A stretch of 64,000 bases of DNA from Phascolarctos cinereus (lineage: Eukaryota; Chordata; Mammalia; Diprotodontia; Phascolarctidae). The translations under genes and the position numbers were made by a program. The notes beneath the pieces are model-generated. The model worked only from the letters and a program-made list of their open reading frames with translations. It was not told the origin of the DNA and did not search any database. The DNA is taken from the NCBI RefSeq assembly GCF_002099425.1, contig NW_018343987.1, positions 13,765,501 through 13,829,500 on the forward strand, written 5' to 3'. This document shows positions 30,840 through 43,510 of the stretch, piece by piece (positions within the stretch are counted from its first letter, which is position 1; every line of letters begins with the position of its first letter).

Positions 30840-31660
30840 CTCGTGCATCTAACCACTTCTGCGGCAGAAAGAAGGCTTGATGGGACACAGAAAACCTGGA
30901 CTTTAGTCCTGGCCCTGCTGCTGAATTATTCTATGACAAGTTCATTTGGGCAAGTTGGGCAAATTCAATCACCTTTTTGGGGACTCAGTTTCCTTATGTG
31001 TAAAATGGAAGGATTGGACTCCAAGGTCCCTTTCAGTCCTAGAGAAATGCTACTATGATCTGTAAAATTGGTGGTGGTGGTAGTGGGGAGGGGGGAGGGA
31101 AACTTTGCTCTAAATTATTTATAAGTTTCATAGCATTTCTAAGGTCTATGATCCTAACCTTTTTTTTTTTTGACTGTGCTTGTGATTTCTTTGGTTGGGG
31201 AACTCCCAGGGAATGCACTTACATCAGCATTGCAGGTCTATAATCCTAGAGAGTTGCATGGTATGCGTAGAGGTTAAGTGATTTGCTCAGGATCACATAG
31301 CCAGTATGTGTCAAACATGGGACTTGAACCCATGTCTTCTTGCCTCTGAGACTGGCTCACTATCCACTGTGCAACACTGCCTCTTCAATCCTATCACACT
31401 AAGGTTAATAATAAGAATAGCTAGCATTTACATAGCGCCTAACGTGTGTCAGGCACATTGGGAACACTATCTCCTTTGATCCTCTCGACAACCTTGGGAA
31501 GTAAGTGCTATTATCATCCCCATTTTAGAGATGAGGAAATGGAGGCAAAGAGAGGTTAAGTGATTAGTCCAAGGTCACATAGCTTATTTGAAGTTGCTTC
31601 TTCCTGACTCCAGGCTGAGCACTCTAGTCTCTGCCACCTAACTGCCTCTAGAATTCAGAG
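30840..31660. repeat. Cluster of MIR-type SINEs
   Basis: Forward copy at about 30870-31050 ('gtttccttatgtgtaaaatg'). Reverse fragment at 31255-31385 ('caggatcacatagccagtat'). Reverse, nearly complete copy at 31398-31650 ('cctaacgtgtgtcaggcaca', 'gaggaaatggaggcaaagag'). Confidence 0.75.
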
Positions 31661-33115
31661 CCCCACTGCTCATTGGTTCACACATCTGGGAACAGAAGCC
31701 AGCCCCTTGGGGACTGATCTAATGAAATCTTTGCTTATTGCTTGTCTAGGCTTCACATAAGGCTGGAAGTCTCAGGCTACTGTCTCCCTGGGGCACCTGA
31801 AAATTTCTTCCTAGAGGCATCAGGAAGAGGATTTTTTAAAACGTCCTTTCCCTGGGGCTGTTCTATCGGCCCAGTGCCTTTTCCATTAGTCCTCGGCAGC
31901 AGTCGTCACCAGACTGAGCCTCTTGTGTTCTTTCAGAACCACTTTGGCAAATTCCAGTTGCTTGTCTTTTCCACTCATCTAACACCTCTGACATTTGGAG
32001 CAAAAATCAGGACATTTTCTTTGTGCTTCCCTTCTTCATCAGTAACCTTATCTCAGATTCCACCATACACAATTTTCTTTTCTCCATTTCCTGTTCTTCA
32101 GCAACGTTTTGACAGCCTTTAAGTCATCTAGAAAGGGTTGGTTAGAAGAAGTAAAGTCCAGTTCACATGCTTTCCTTAGCACCTTCTATATGCACAAATG
32201 AGAATAATGAGTATTTCTTTACCCTGAGTCATAGCATCCCAATGTAGACCACAAAGTCAGCTGTATTTCTACACCCTCCCTCCCATCACCTTCCTCCATC
32301 TGATTGAACCCCAGAGGTTTGATTGAGAGTCTCCCCTGATAGCCAGCAATCCTAAATAAAAGGTAGTTGTCTTGAATATATGATGGTACAGGTCTGACCT
32401 CTTGGTGGAGGATGCTAAGTCAGCAGGAGCTACCAGGGTTTTTAGGTCCCATGGAAGGTTGCTCTTACCTAATGTCAGCTGTCTGTCTAACCTCTTCTTC
32501 TTCCAGCCTGCAATTGCCCCCCACCCCAGTTAGCCATTGGAGTGTTTTGCACCTTAACCCAAGGAGTACTCCCCAGGAATAGGGCCAGGTGCTGGCAAAT
32601 AGCCAGAGTCTTTCCATTCCATGGAGACTGAAGGGAACTTTGTGAAGTGGGAGAGGCCATGCAGGTCCAGGATGCCCTATGAGGCTATGCATATTCACTT
32701 CCTTATTTCTTAGGGACCTTGGGGTGGGTTATTGCCACTCTTCCTATGGGGCTCACATATAGAGGCATCTAGGGGGCCTCTCTGGCGGGGCTGCAGCCAA
32801 AAGAAAGGAGAGATGCAGAGAAAACTACAAGAGCCACAGGGTTTTAAAATTTTATTTTTATTTCTCTTTACTATTGAAGGTGGTAAGACAGAGGTAAGGT
32901 TATGAATAAAAGAAAAGGGGAGATTTACTGTTCCTATGGTTTCATAGCATGGTGGGCCTCTGGTGTTGGAAGCCCAGTGGAAAATGGCAGGTGGGGAGAC
33001 TTTCTAGAAGGAATATGCAATGGCTGGGGAGTGGGGTGGCGGTGGGGTGAAACAAAGTACTAAAATTTGCTAGCTTGCTGCCTCTCCTTCCTGAGGGAGA
33101 CCTAGAGATGATCAA
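31661..33115. other. Anonymous, mostly non-repeat DNA
   Basis: I see no repeat, RNA gene or domain-bearing frame. A frame at 31742-32122 (+) of 126 residues has no recognisable domain, no splice context and ordinary composition, so I do not call it. Confidence 0.4.
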
Positions 33116-33124
33116 GGTCACACA

Positions 33125-33375
33125 ACTCATAAGTAGCACAGCTGAGATTCAAATCCACATGGAGGACCTGGATTCAAATCACTGTTTTGCTCTTTATTAC
33201 CTACTGTGTGACCTTAGGCAAGTCCTTTAAACTCTCTGAACCTCAGTTACTTCATCCATGAAATGGGGGTAATAACACTTTTAGTATCCATCTCATAGTG
33301 TTGTGAAGAAATATTAAGGCACTATATAAATGTACATTATTGTTATTGTTATTGTTGTTGTTGTTATTTACCTGT
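33125..33375 (+). repeat. MIR-type SINE, forward
   Basis: 'gcctggattcaaatcactg'-like head, 'gtgtgaccttaggcaagtcc', 'cttcatccatgaaatggggg', then a (GTT)n run at 33340-33367. Confidence 0.75.
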
Positions 33376-33425
33376 GTGACTGTGGGAAAGCAACAACCTC
33401 TATGGAGCTCAATTTCAACATCTGC

Positions 33426-33603
33426 CAAATAAGGAATGGCGGGCAGCTAGGTGGCACAGTGGATAGAGCTCCAGCCTTGGAGTCAGGAGCTGAGTTCAAA
33501 TCCAGCCTCAGACACTTGACACTCACTAGCTGTGAGTGTCCTGGGCAAGTCACTTAACCCCAATCGCCTCACCAAGAGGCAAATGAAATAAAATAAGGAA
33601 TGG
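33426..33603 (+). repeat. A-tailed SINE with target duplication
   Basis: SINE at 33439-33590 ('gggcagctaggtggcacagt' to 'ccaatcgcctcaccaagagg' and an A-rich end). AAATAAGGAATGG flanks it on both sides. Confidence 0.9.
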
Positions 33604-33639
33604 GAACAAGTTGTACTATATGATCCCTAAGGTCCAACA

Positions 33640-33890
33640 AAGGTGTGCTGGAGCCAGCTTAGACTAGCTTAAGAGAGCTGAGTGTTAAATTTTTTCAGTG
33701 TGAACATTTACACCTTGGAAATCAGCAAATGCTACAAAACTCAGGGCTTAATTTATTGTTTTGTTAATTTCTGGACTTAAAAAAGTGATAAGGAAACTGT
33801 TAAGAGTGCAGATTAAAGTTAAGAGTATTTAGTGTACATTTTTTCCCCTTAGAGAGCTGGCTGTTGATCATTTACTACACACCCCTGCTA
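33640..33890 (+). repeat. Unclassified repeat family X, copy 2 (fullest)
   Basis: 'agagagctgagtgttaaatt', 'tttcagtgtgaacatttaca', 'ccttggaaatcagcaaatgc', 'ttattgttttgttaatttct' and 'agagagctggctgttgatca'. GAGAGCTG-GTGTT-like blocks occur near both ends in direct orientation. No frame. Confidence 0.6.
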
Positions 33891-33899
33891 AAGTCCCTT

Positions 33900-36800
33900 C
33901 TAGTTATAAATCCCAAGATCCTATGACTCCAACAATGGTTACATGGAAGAATGAGGGAGCTGGGAAAGACTCTCCCCGTTCATGGCTCTATGTAAAGATA
34001 GCCCTATTCCTTATGACAGAAGGCATATTGTCATTCTCCTTGATCCTTTCAGGGCATTAGAAAAATTGAAGTATTTAAAAATATAAAGTGTTTATTGATT
34101 AAATGATTATTGATACATGTTTATTGATGGCAGAATGATAATGGGGCAATGTAGCTCCCCCCAAAAAAAGAGTAGAAGACCAAGAATCAGAAGATAGTAT
34201 CTTGGGAATTCCAGAAAGAAGGTTCCTGATCTTGACTTGTCACTTATCTTTCATAATAACTGGAATGATGCAGGGATCCAACTCTTTTAAAACCAAATAT
34301 ACGATAGGAGTTGATGACAGATTGTATTCACTCCTGGGACAATGGATATATCATCATGGGGACTTGTTTGTGTCACTTTTTGGGCAGTTGGGATACAAGC
34401 CAGGAGAATTGAAGGAGGCATAGGGACAGCAGGGAGCCCTAGGTGAGGGATGAGGTAATAGGTGCCAAGGCAGACAGACAGACCTATGGATATGTGAGTG
34501 TTGGTGAAGAGGGAGAGAAAAGCATCTGTGGGAAAAGGGGGTTGGGAAAAGAAGGGGTAAATTCCCCAGTGTAAGCACTGCAGGGTTTCTCCCCAACTCC
34601 AAAGAAAACTTCCTGGTACCTTACTTCTTCCTTCCCATAGGATCTCAGGGTTTAGGACTGGAAGAAATCTTAAAAATCTTCAGTCTAACCTCCTCATTCT
34701 AAAGATGAAACTAAGGCAGTCCTCACCTTCCCCTTCTAGACCAGAGAATGAGTTGGGAGAAGGTTCAGAACCCAGGCTCCTGGATCCCAACCTTATGTTT
34801 AGGGGATAAGGCACTAGGGAAGTGGAGTAGTGCCTCTGATCTAAACTCCTAAATTCCCATGAGGTGAGTCCCTGTGTGGGAACTGGGCATTCTATAGCTA
34901 CAGCCCTTACATCAGCACCCCCACAAAGGGTCATCACTAATGTCAGAATATAACTCTTTTGAAGGCGAGAGATTGGAAATAGACTCCTCCAATCATGTAA
35001 CAGGGAGCCCTGCCTCATAGGTAAGCCTGCCCCTTTTTCTCTTCTGGGGGTGACCCTGGTCACTGCCCAGAAGCTCATTATCTGTAAGAAATTTTATTCA
35101 GATTCAGAATGCTTCAATTAATTACATATTGTTCATCGAGCACTCCCAAAGAAATTGTTGAAGAAGTTAAACCTGCAAAATATTAATTAGTGAATACAAA
35201 TGGATTATACACTAGATCTAGTTCAACAGTCAGTTTGATAAAACTAACATGTTCATTGTGAATGATCAAAGTGTTTCTTTAAAGCCCTTGAAAATTTATG
35301 GATATCTGTTTTAGGAAAATGTGGATTGAGTATTAATGACTGTGACGGTAGCCACATGACAGTGCAGGGGATGTGAGAGACAAAGACAAAAATGTGAAGT
35401 TGCAAGTATTGAGCTGGAAAGAATAAACTTTATTTGCTCCTAGTTTGGGTCAAACTTTTAGCCTTCTTCTGACAGAGCTGCCAATTTGATTTTGCAATAC
35501 AGTTTGAAAAAGTGATGAATGAGTTTCATCCCCTATTTGATGCATCTCATGACAAGTAGATTGTCTTGAAAGAATTGATTAAAACCACTCTCACACCATT
35601 TTTCAGCACTCACTGACAAGTGTGAACTAGTGTAGGAAAAGCTGTGATTGACCCACTGTCATTGGTGTGTGAGACTTTGGAAATGAGTGACTGTAAGCTC
35701 TGACACTTATATAAACTTAAGCAAGTCCTTTTTCACCTATAAAATGGGTAAATACTTTTTAGACTCATGAAGCTTAAGTTAGATAATTGAAGTGGAAGTG
35801 CTTGGAAATGGTCTTTTCAAAGCTTTATGCAAATGTAAGATCTTATTATCTCTGAAAAAAAAATGGGAACATTCAATGGAAAAACCATTATTTGAAGGAA
35901 ATGTCCACAACTAGTGACTGGAAGAAGGCAGAGAATTTGAGGGACATTTCTGATCCTTTAAGGTCAGCATCATAGAGGATAGCCATGTACTCTCATCTCT
36001 TTTGGTGTCTTTGTCAGAGACAGGAGCAGGAAAGAATGGCCTAGTCTTATCTGAATGGTTATATCTCCTAGCACTGAGCATGATGCTTTTCATGGAACAG
36101 ATGCATAATAAATATTTGTTGAACTGAATTTAATTCCTTCTCCCTAATGAGAGCATCAAGTATGTGAATTTTCCCTGTCTCTTAGAACGTCAACATTAAC
36201 CCTTCTACTTAGCTCCCTGTCTAAAACCTACCTAATGCATACCTTTCTAGCATGCCATCTCCATCCACTGTATCAGTAAGGCATTTTGCCAGAAGTAAAT
36301 ATGTATAGCAGAAATACTCATAGGATACAGCCATCCATCATATGTTCATTTAAAGTCCAGTGAAAAGAGATAGGCTTTTCAGCAGTTCTTTAATGTTGTC
36401 CTTCCCCCTGCCCAATGGCCAGGCTCTAGGGCCAGCCCTAGTTCATTGTTTTGTCTGTACTCATATACAGGTATAATTCATCCTCCTTCCCTGGGCTGGG
36501 AATATGAGGGCTGGGTTATTGTTTGTCATTTCTATAATTGGCTTGTTCCTTCTTCCTTCTCTCTTCTCCCTTCCCCTTCTCTGTGTTTCTGGACCTTCTA
36601 ACTCCTTCTGGGAGAATGAAGATGATTCACAATGGGCTAGAAGAAAGCTCCCAAAAGACAGCAATGTCTCAGGTCCTCAGTAGATTTCACTATTATCATG
36701 GAGCTTTTAGGAACACAGGAAGTTTGTTCTCTCAGCACCACCCCAAGAGGACAGCTCACGGCAGCTGAAAGTCTTGTAGCTGTCCCCAAAACATAGATCA

Positions 36801-36980
36801 GTACTCGTTCAAAGGAACTTGTTCAAAGCTCTTTACAATCATCTTGGGACAGAAGCATGTTCTTAGCTACCACTTTAGCTCCTTTCTCGGGTGTCTGCCT
36901 TGCCTTTCAGGACCCAGGGTGCATCTTCATATTCTGTAAGGGTGCTGCAATGTAGATCAATTACTCCCCTCTGGCAGCTA
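33900..36980. other. Gene-free stretch, mostly single-copy
   Basis: An L2 tail is at about 36050-36130 ('gcataataaatatttgttga'). The AT-rich block 35080-35350 has several TAATTA cores and no repeat signature. Otherwise nothing specific is seen. Confidence 0.4.
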
Positions 36981-36989
36981 ACTATGTTA

Positions 36990-37150
36990 TATAAGAGGTA
37001 GACTAGATGTTAAAGGTCATCTCCTCTAATCTCATTTCACAGAAAAGCAGATTGAGACCCAGAAAGTTAAGTGATTTGCCCAAGGTCACACTTTAAGTAG
37101 CAGAGCTAGGACTTGAATCCAGGTCCTCTCATTTGAAATCTAGAAATATT
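36990..37150 (-). repeat. MIR-like SINE, reverse
   Basis: 'aaaagcagattgagacccag', 'aagtgatttgcccaaggtca' and 'gacttgaatccaggtcctct'. Confidence 0.7.
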
Positions 37151-37419
37151 TCTTCTGTACCACTATATGTCTTTCCTCCAGAGAGGAGGTGTTAGAATCT
37201 AGGACCATGTGTACCTTCTCTTGCTCTCCTCCTGGTCTTTCTTTGTTTCTTGGTTTCCGGTCTCTGTCTCTCTGTCTGTGTTCCTCTATCTGAACCTCTT
37301 GTTCTCTGGACACCTGAAGGAAATAAACAGAGAGTGTAGATATTGTGATAGTAATGGTTACCATTTTCTCCCCTTTAAAAGTAGATCATGTTGATGGTGG
37401 GAGATCCAGCTCAAGAAAT

Positions 37420-37690
37420 AACCCCTCTGTCGGAGTTGGCTTTGGATGAGAAAGACTAATGTTATGGATGATTTAAGAAGAGGAAAATTTCAGCTCAATA
37501 CAGGAAGAACTTCCTAATAATTAGAGCTGTCCAACAATGAGATAGACTGCTTGACAAGGTAATGACTTAATCAGCATTAGAGGTGTTCAAGTAGAAACTG
37601 GGTAGCTACATATGGGGCTATTATGGATGAGATTCCTGTTCATATAAATGCTGGTATAAATGGCATCTAAAGCTCTCACTAAGTTTCTAT
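37420..37690 (+). repeat. CR1/L3 3' end, forward
   Basis: 'acaggaagaacttcctaata', 'attagagctgtccaacaatg' and 'gcattagaggtgttcaagta' are typical of the CR1 3' end. Confidence 0.75.
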
Positions 37691-37699
37691 GACGCCTCT

Positions 37700-38600
37700 T
37701 TTCACATATTCTTTACTTTCCTCTAGCTCCCATGAGGGAAAAGAACTAATGCACATCAGCTCTTGGGAATTAAACTCTCTTCAATCATTTATTAAGTTCT
37801 TACTATATACAGGGCATCACGGTATCTGTGCAGTACATAGACTGCTGGGTTTGGAGTTAGGAAGATCCAAGTTAAAATACCACTTCTAACACTTACTAAC
37901 TCAGTGGACTTGAACAAGAGCTTCAGGCAACTTTCTAGGATTTATTTACTAAGTGATAGACAGCTTGCATATGCAAGATTCTGTGTTCTGTGGATACGAG
38001 GAAAATCTTTAAGACTATCCCCATCCTTGTTCAGCTTAAGTACCCCATGGTGTCCAAAGATGTGAAAATTTAAAAACTGAACTCTGGGTTTTATTTGAAG
38101 TTTATTAAGGTGAATTACCTTATTACCTTGCTCTCAGACAGCACTTAATGCATTTTTGTTCAACTGAACAATTCTTATTTATGGATGCATTTGTCTTATT
38201 GATCAAAATCCATTAGATTGTAAGCTACTTGAGTGCTGGCACTGTATTTTACCTCTTCTGGAATCCCCAGTGTTTAGTATATAGCAGGTGCTTAATTAAT
38301 GTTTACTCAATTGAATTGTGTTATTCCACAACTTGCCCTTCCCTCCTCTCTACTCTACTGCCAGAAGAACTGATGAGTGGCAAACTAGTCTGTAAGAGTC
38401 ACCCAGAGCAAACTATCCTGATGCATCTCCTTCTCTTCCTTAATCCACTCATCTTAAATGAAATCTTCAGTGAGGGTCACCTTCCTTCTTTCACCATTCT
38501 TCCTGGCTCAGCTCTGGTGCTCAGTGACTTGATGAATTTCTGAAACATCCTTCCAGACAAAGAGCCTTTACCAAGACTGAGTAGATCCCACTTTCTTTCT
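37700..38600. repeat. SINE scrap and L2 tail
   Basis: 37825-37910 is a diverged forward MIR. 38200-38320 is a forward L2 tail ('agattgtaagctacttgagt', 'gcaggtgcttaattaatgtt'). 38330-38600 may continue older L2 sequence but is too diverged to be sure. Confidence 0.5.
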
Positions 38601-38874
38601 CTCAGAAAAGTATTGCCCTAAATATTCTCAGCTTGGTTTGATGAGGCTCTTAGTTCCTTTCACTACGAGCAGAAAGTAATTTGCAGGGTTTTTTTTTCAA
38701 ATTCTGGGAGATTATTTCACTGAGGTGGGGAAATGTGGGATAATGAAGAAAGTTGTCTAAAAGAAAAAAAACATGTTTTTTTTTTTTTGTCCCCTTCCTG
38801 TGCAAGAAAGAAGAGTGGTTTGTGATTTGGGGGCTAGGCAGCTAGCCAAGTGGGAGAACAGTTTCTAATTGGTT

Positions 38875-39265
38875 TTCACGTTTTTATTTTATTATTTTTT
38901 TCAATGAACAAGTATTTATTTTCTCTTCCTCTTGCTTTCCCCATGCCCAACTGAACAAGCAAAAAAAAATTCATATAACAAATATGCATTGTCAAGAAAA
39001 GCAAATCATCACATTGATCATGTCCCAAAAATGTAAGTCTCATTCTCCATCTTGAGTCCATCACTTCTCTGTCAGGACGTGAGTAATGTTCCTTATTATC
39101 AGTTTTCTAAAATTGGGATTGGTCATTTCATTGATCAGAGTCTTCAAGTCTTTTAAAGTTGTTTTTCTTTATACTTTTTTATTGTCTAAATTGTTCTGAT
39201 TCTGTTTACTGCAATGGTTCATACAAGTCTCAATTTCTTTCAAATTCTCCAATTCATAATTCCCT
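38875..39265 (-). repeat. L1 3' end of another subfamily, reverse
   Basis: T-rich start, 'tcaatgaacaagtatttatt', 'ccccatgcccaactgaacaa', 'tcatataacaaatatgcatt' and 'tgtttactgcaatggttcat' fit an inverted marsupial L1 3'UTR. Confidence 0.55.
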
Positions 39266-39335
39266 TACACTCATATGCTTTTTATTACACTTAGAGAAGT
39301 ATCAAAATGACAATATAGGAAATGGAATGTAAGAG

Positions 39336-41102
39336 GATCAGCAAGTAGGACAGTACAGCTATATATGTATGTACACAATATACAGTATATACTATATATG
39401 TATGTGTGTGTGTATATATATAACAACATATATAGTTATATGTATAACTATAACTACATGTATAGTTATATATGTAACTCTACAACTCTCTCTATATACA
39501 TAACTACACATATAGCTCTCTCTCTCTCTTTATATACTGGCCAACTTGTTCACTTATGATAGCCTATCTATATTTAAATTTTGTTTTTACATTTATATAT
39601 ATTGTATAATATATTTAAACATGCATATGCACGTGTACATATACATGTGTGTATATACATGTACACGTGTGTGTATATATACATATACACATCTTTGTTA
39701 ATGTAACTTTTTTACCCTTCAGGTTTAATAAGGAAAGGAACTGGGGGGGAGGCAGGAGGGAAGGACAGAAGAGAATGAATGTTAGAGCTGGAAGGAAACT
39801 TAGAATTCACCCAGTATCCTTTCACTTCATCCATCCATCTTACAGATAAGGAAACCTTAACCTAAAAGAAGCTAAGTAACTTGCTCACAGTTACGTCAGT
39901 GGTAAGCAGAAGTAAGATTTGAACCTGAGTTTTCTACCTCCATTATACCATGTTTTCTAGCCCCAGGTTGGGGAGGGGAAAGGTTGTTGGGGAGGGGGAT
40001 ATTTCAAAGAACTTTTCCAAATAACCAGCCCAAGTGGTTGGGTGTTGTTGATTTTGTGGAATGACTCTTCAGGCAGATATCCAGGTAACTGAAATCCCTC
40101 ATCACTCCTATTTTCTTGTCTCTGTGCCAGTTTTGTGATCTGAACCAGAAAGTCATCATGCATTTATTTCCCCTATGTGGCCAAATAATTGGTAGTGTTC
40201 TCACACAAGGATGTCACTTTTCCCTAAAGGAGGCAGAATTCAGTAGAAAGGCCATTGGTCCTAGAGTAAACAAGCAGAGTTACATTTTGGCTCTGCCACG
40301 TATTAGTGATGGAATCTTGGACATTGTGCCTCACTTCCCTCATCTACAAAATGGAGCCACACTTGTGCTGCTTACTTCATCAGGTTGTTGGGAGAAAAGC
40401 ACCTGGCCAACCTTCAGCTCTGTATGCCTATCTCATGCATTTCCCTTAAGCCTAGATACATCTCTCTTAAGGTGGATGTTCATTGACCTATGCTAAAGGA
40501 GGGATCACAATGCAGAAAAGATCAGTAGGTCCCTGAGATCCAGTCTCGGGTTGGGTTCATCCAACAATAATATGTACTTTATTTGCCATGTGTTCATAGA
40601 TACCATAAGGTCAGAGTCAGGGGAAGAAGGACTTCTCTCCTAAACCCTCACAAGAAAAGTTAAAATAATCTTCATATATTCTGCAGATGGGAAAAGGGGA
40701 GAGAACAAAGATGGATCACTCTTTTAGAGATCCACTCTTCTTCTTGCTCAGTGGCCAAGAAGACATAGCTCTAGCATTCCCAAACACCCTAGTCCTTCGC
40801 TGTGGCAAAAGCCAGAAGGGTAACTCTACAAATGCCTCTTGGCCCCTGTTTGCTGCCAGTATATAAAAAGAAAGAAAGAGAGAGATTGAGTGATAGAGAA
40901 AGAGAGCTATATGTGTAGTTATGTATAACCATATATGTAGTTATGTATACAGAGAGAGCTGTAGAGTTACATATATAACTATACATGTAATTATAATTAT
41001 ATATAACTATATATGTAGTTTTATATATATACACATACATATACAGTATATACTATATATTGTATATATACATATATAGCTGTACTTTCCTACTTGCTGA
41101 TC
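39336..41102. repeat. Large inverted repeat: ~206-bp and ~248-bp arms, 1.3-kb spacer
   Basis: The left arm (39336-39541) and the reverse complement of the right arm (40855-41102) share, in order: gatcagcaagtagga, agtacagctatatatgta, acatgtatagttatatat, gtaactctaca, ctctctctatatacataact-like, acacatatagctctctct and tatatactggc. The non-repetitive ends show this is real homology, not chance between AT microsatellites. Similarity stops at both edges. The spacer holds (TA/TG) DNA at 39590-39700, a reverse SINE at about 39790-39950 and otherwise anonymous sequence. Confidence 0.85.
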
Positions 41103-41104
41103 AT

Positions 41105-41800
41105 CTTTGGAGAAGATTCTGACCCACAAAGTCCCAAGAATAGGGTGCACCTTCCTAGGGTCTCATGGGTGAGATGGCCACAGTATTTTTGAGACCTCTC
41201 CAGCCTTCTTTAGGCATCTTCCTTTTTAGAACCTCAAATCATAAGATCATAACTATCCTTTCCCTGAAATTTAAAAAATGTGCCTTCCTAAAGTGTTGTA
41301 TACATCTCTGTCCACAATCAATATCCCGCCTTTGCTGTCCTGAATTCTAATGTGATAGGGTCAGTTTCTCCCAAGATTCTTGTTACTTTCACTTCAATAA
41401 TTAATTTCCCCTCTTTGATCAGAATTGGGCCTAGAATAATTGTGCTTCTTTATTGTTTACTTGACCTTAAGAGAGATAAAATTGCCAGCAAAGAAGCAGT
41501 GAATTTGTCAGATGGTCTGCTTTTTGTAGAATCTTCTCTAAAGCATCTAGTTCTTGTCAGAATACTACTAGTGAAGGGGAAATTCCAGGGCTGTACTGGA
41601 ACTAGCTTGAACTTTACGGCTTGGACTGGCAAACATTATGTAATCCAAGTGGGACTTATTGGTAGAGATCAATGCCTATGCCCATGTGAGAGGCAGGGTA
41701 GAGAATGGAAGACAAGAGAGATCTGTTCTCCAGTTTCTTATGGCTTCTAGCTTCAAGAGAAAAGATGGACCATTCCAACCTCTCTTCAAGTCTCTGAAAG
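41105..41800. other. Anonymous AT-rich stretch
   Basis: No repeat, RNA gene or domain seen. A 132-residue frame at 41352-41750 (+) shows no recognisable family. Confidence 0.4.
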
Positions 41801-41809
41801 CAGAGAAAA

Positions 41810-42240
41810 ATTCTGGGAAGGAGCCAACATAAGAGGGATTGGCAGTCTCTAGAGTAGCAATCTGGGTAGAGGGAAGTAATTCTATTCTGTCTCTATCCCC
41901 AGCTTGCTACACTAAAGACTTCAGATTTTGGAGACTTCCCCTTGGGGTGGCATCTGGGACTCTCTTGGTTGAACTGAAATATCTCACTTCTCATAGGAGA
42001 GCTCCTTTGATCTATATTATCTGGTATACATTATCGTATACATACATTGATTTCTGTCTTGTTATGGACTTGGATAAATGGATTTCTTTGCTATGCGCTA
42101 TGTATGTCCATTGTGGAATTGGTGTCTGGTGGGAAAGGAGTCAAGTCTTGAATACAGAACCTCCCCCACCTCCATTAATGAGTAGTGATGAAGGGTTCAG
42201 CTTGAACCTTAAAGCTTTATTCCTTAGACTAATTATACAT
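41810..42240 (+). repeat. Unclassified LTR-like or MITE-like repeat, copy B
   Basis: Aligned by eye with 22610-23065: 'ctcttggttgaactgaaata', 'gatttctttgctatgcgcta', 'cagcttgaaccttaaagctt'. Abuts a family X fragment at 42240-42390. Treated as a possible LTR fossil of unknown age; no internal region is visible. Confidence 0.45.
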
Positions 42241-42390
42241 CAGGGCTCAATTTATTGTTTTGTTGATTGTCTAGACTTGAGAAAGTGATGGAGAAAATGT
42301 TGATGCTTAAAAGTGTGTCACTTGTACACCACTCTGACCCAAGAGTCATTTCTTAAACATTTACTAGCTCACCATTGGGAGGAACTCATT
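42240..42390 (+). repeat. Unclassified repeat family X, copy 3 (partial)
   Basis: 'cagggctcaatttattgttt', 'tgttgattgtctagacttga' and 'gaaagtgatggagaaaatgt' match copies 1 and 2. Confidence 0.6.
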
Positions 42391-42459
42391 CAGCCAGTTC
42401 TACTTTTGGATAGCTTTGTTTGTTAGGATATTCTTCCTTACAATGAGCTAAAATTCTTC

Positions 42460-42725
42460 TGTGCCAGAAATTTTCTGTCCTCGTCTCTGCGTCCCAGCTT
42501 CCCTGGCTTCTTTTGAGTCCCAGGTAAAACCTCACCTTTTACAGTAAGCCTTTCCTGATCCCCTTCAATGCTGATGCCTTCCTTGGGTTGATTATCTCCA
42601 GTTTATGCTGTATATAGCTTGTTGGCACATAATTGTTTTCATGTTATCTCCCTTATTAGACTCGGAGCTCCTTGAGGGCTGGTGATTTTGTCTTTCTTTT
42701 TATTGTCAGTGCTTAGTGCAGATCT
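42460..42725 (+). repeat. L2 3' end, forward
   Basis: 'tcccaggtaaaacctcacct', 'tacagtaagcctttcctgat' and 'actcggagctccttgagggc' are L2 3' end. Confidence 0.75.
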
Positions 42726-42729
42726 GATC

Positions 42730-42928
42730 CACGTATGTTCCCAAAGTGGGCGATACCTCCTCCTGGGGAGCGCTGGAACATCCAAGGGGCCGGTAGTAGT
42801 TTGAAATGACACAAATTAAAAAAAAAAGTTAAGGGGTTAAGAATAGACTTCCATGGGGGAGGGGGGTGTTGAGTAATTATTTCGGGGGGGTAGAGGGGGC
42901 AGTAGGTCAAATAAGTTTGGGAAGCCTG
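42730..42928. mobile_element. hAT-type MITE (OC1-like), about 200 bp
   Basis: Left end 'ttcccaaagtgggcgatacc' and right end 'caaataagtttgggaagcct' mirror the ends of the 6.5-7.1 kb element. The interior is short and A/G-rich. Target duplication not clear. Confidence 0.65.
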
Positions 42929-42974
42929 GAACAGAGTGTGTACTTTATAAATGTTTTTTGACTGACTGCAATAA

Positions 42975-43138
42975 CCTAATTTTTATTTATTTTTTAGTGA
43001 GGCAATTGGGGTTAAGTGCCTTGTCCAGAGTCACACAACTAGGAAGTCATTATGTGCCTGAGGCCGTATTTGAACTCAGGTTCTCCTGACTCCAGGGCCG
43101 GTGCTCTATTCACTGCGCTACCTTGCAGCCCCATGATG
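42975..43138 (-). repeat. A-tailed SINE, reverse
   Basis: T-rich start, 'gtgaggcaattggggttaag', 'tttgaactcaggttctcctg', 'ctctattcactgcgctacct'. Confidence 0.88.
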
Positions 43139-43254
43139 TCCTACTTTTCTAAAGGATGAAAAAGGTGGATTCTACAAACTAGTGACTAGTGGGCTTGTTA
43201 TTGATCCCAAGTATAATGAATGAATGGACATTCAGAAAGAAAGGGAAGTATTGA

Positions 43255-43418
43255 TTCAGACAGAAAGACAGATTAGATAGATATATAGATGGATAGATAT
43301 ATACATATATATAGATGGATATATAGATAGATATAGAGGTAGATAGATTGATGATAGATGGAATGGATAGATAGGTAGATAGATATAGATAGATAATAGA
43401 TGGGATGGATAGATAGAT

Positions 43419-43476
<58 letters not shown>
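43255..43476. repeat. (GATA)n microsatellite
   Basis: About 220 bp of GATA/GATG units; the last 60 bp are a near-pure run, the rest is degenerate. Confidence 0.95.
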
Positions 43477-43510
43477 AGCTTTTAGAGCAGGGACAGTGGA
43501 GGAAGGAAGA

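Noticed and set aside
31742-32122. A 126-residue + strand frame
   Set aside because: No recognised family and no supporting splice or promoter signal; length is within chance expectation for this window.
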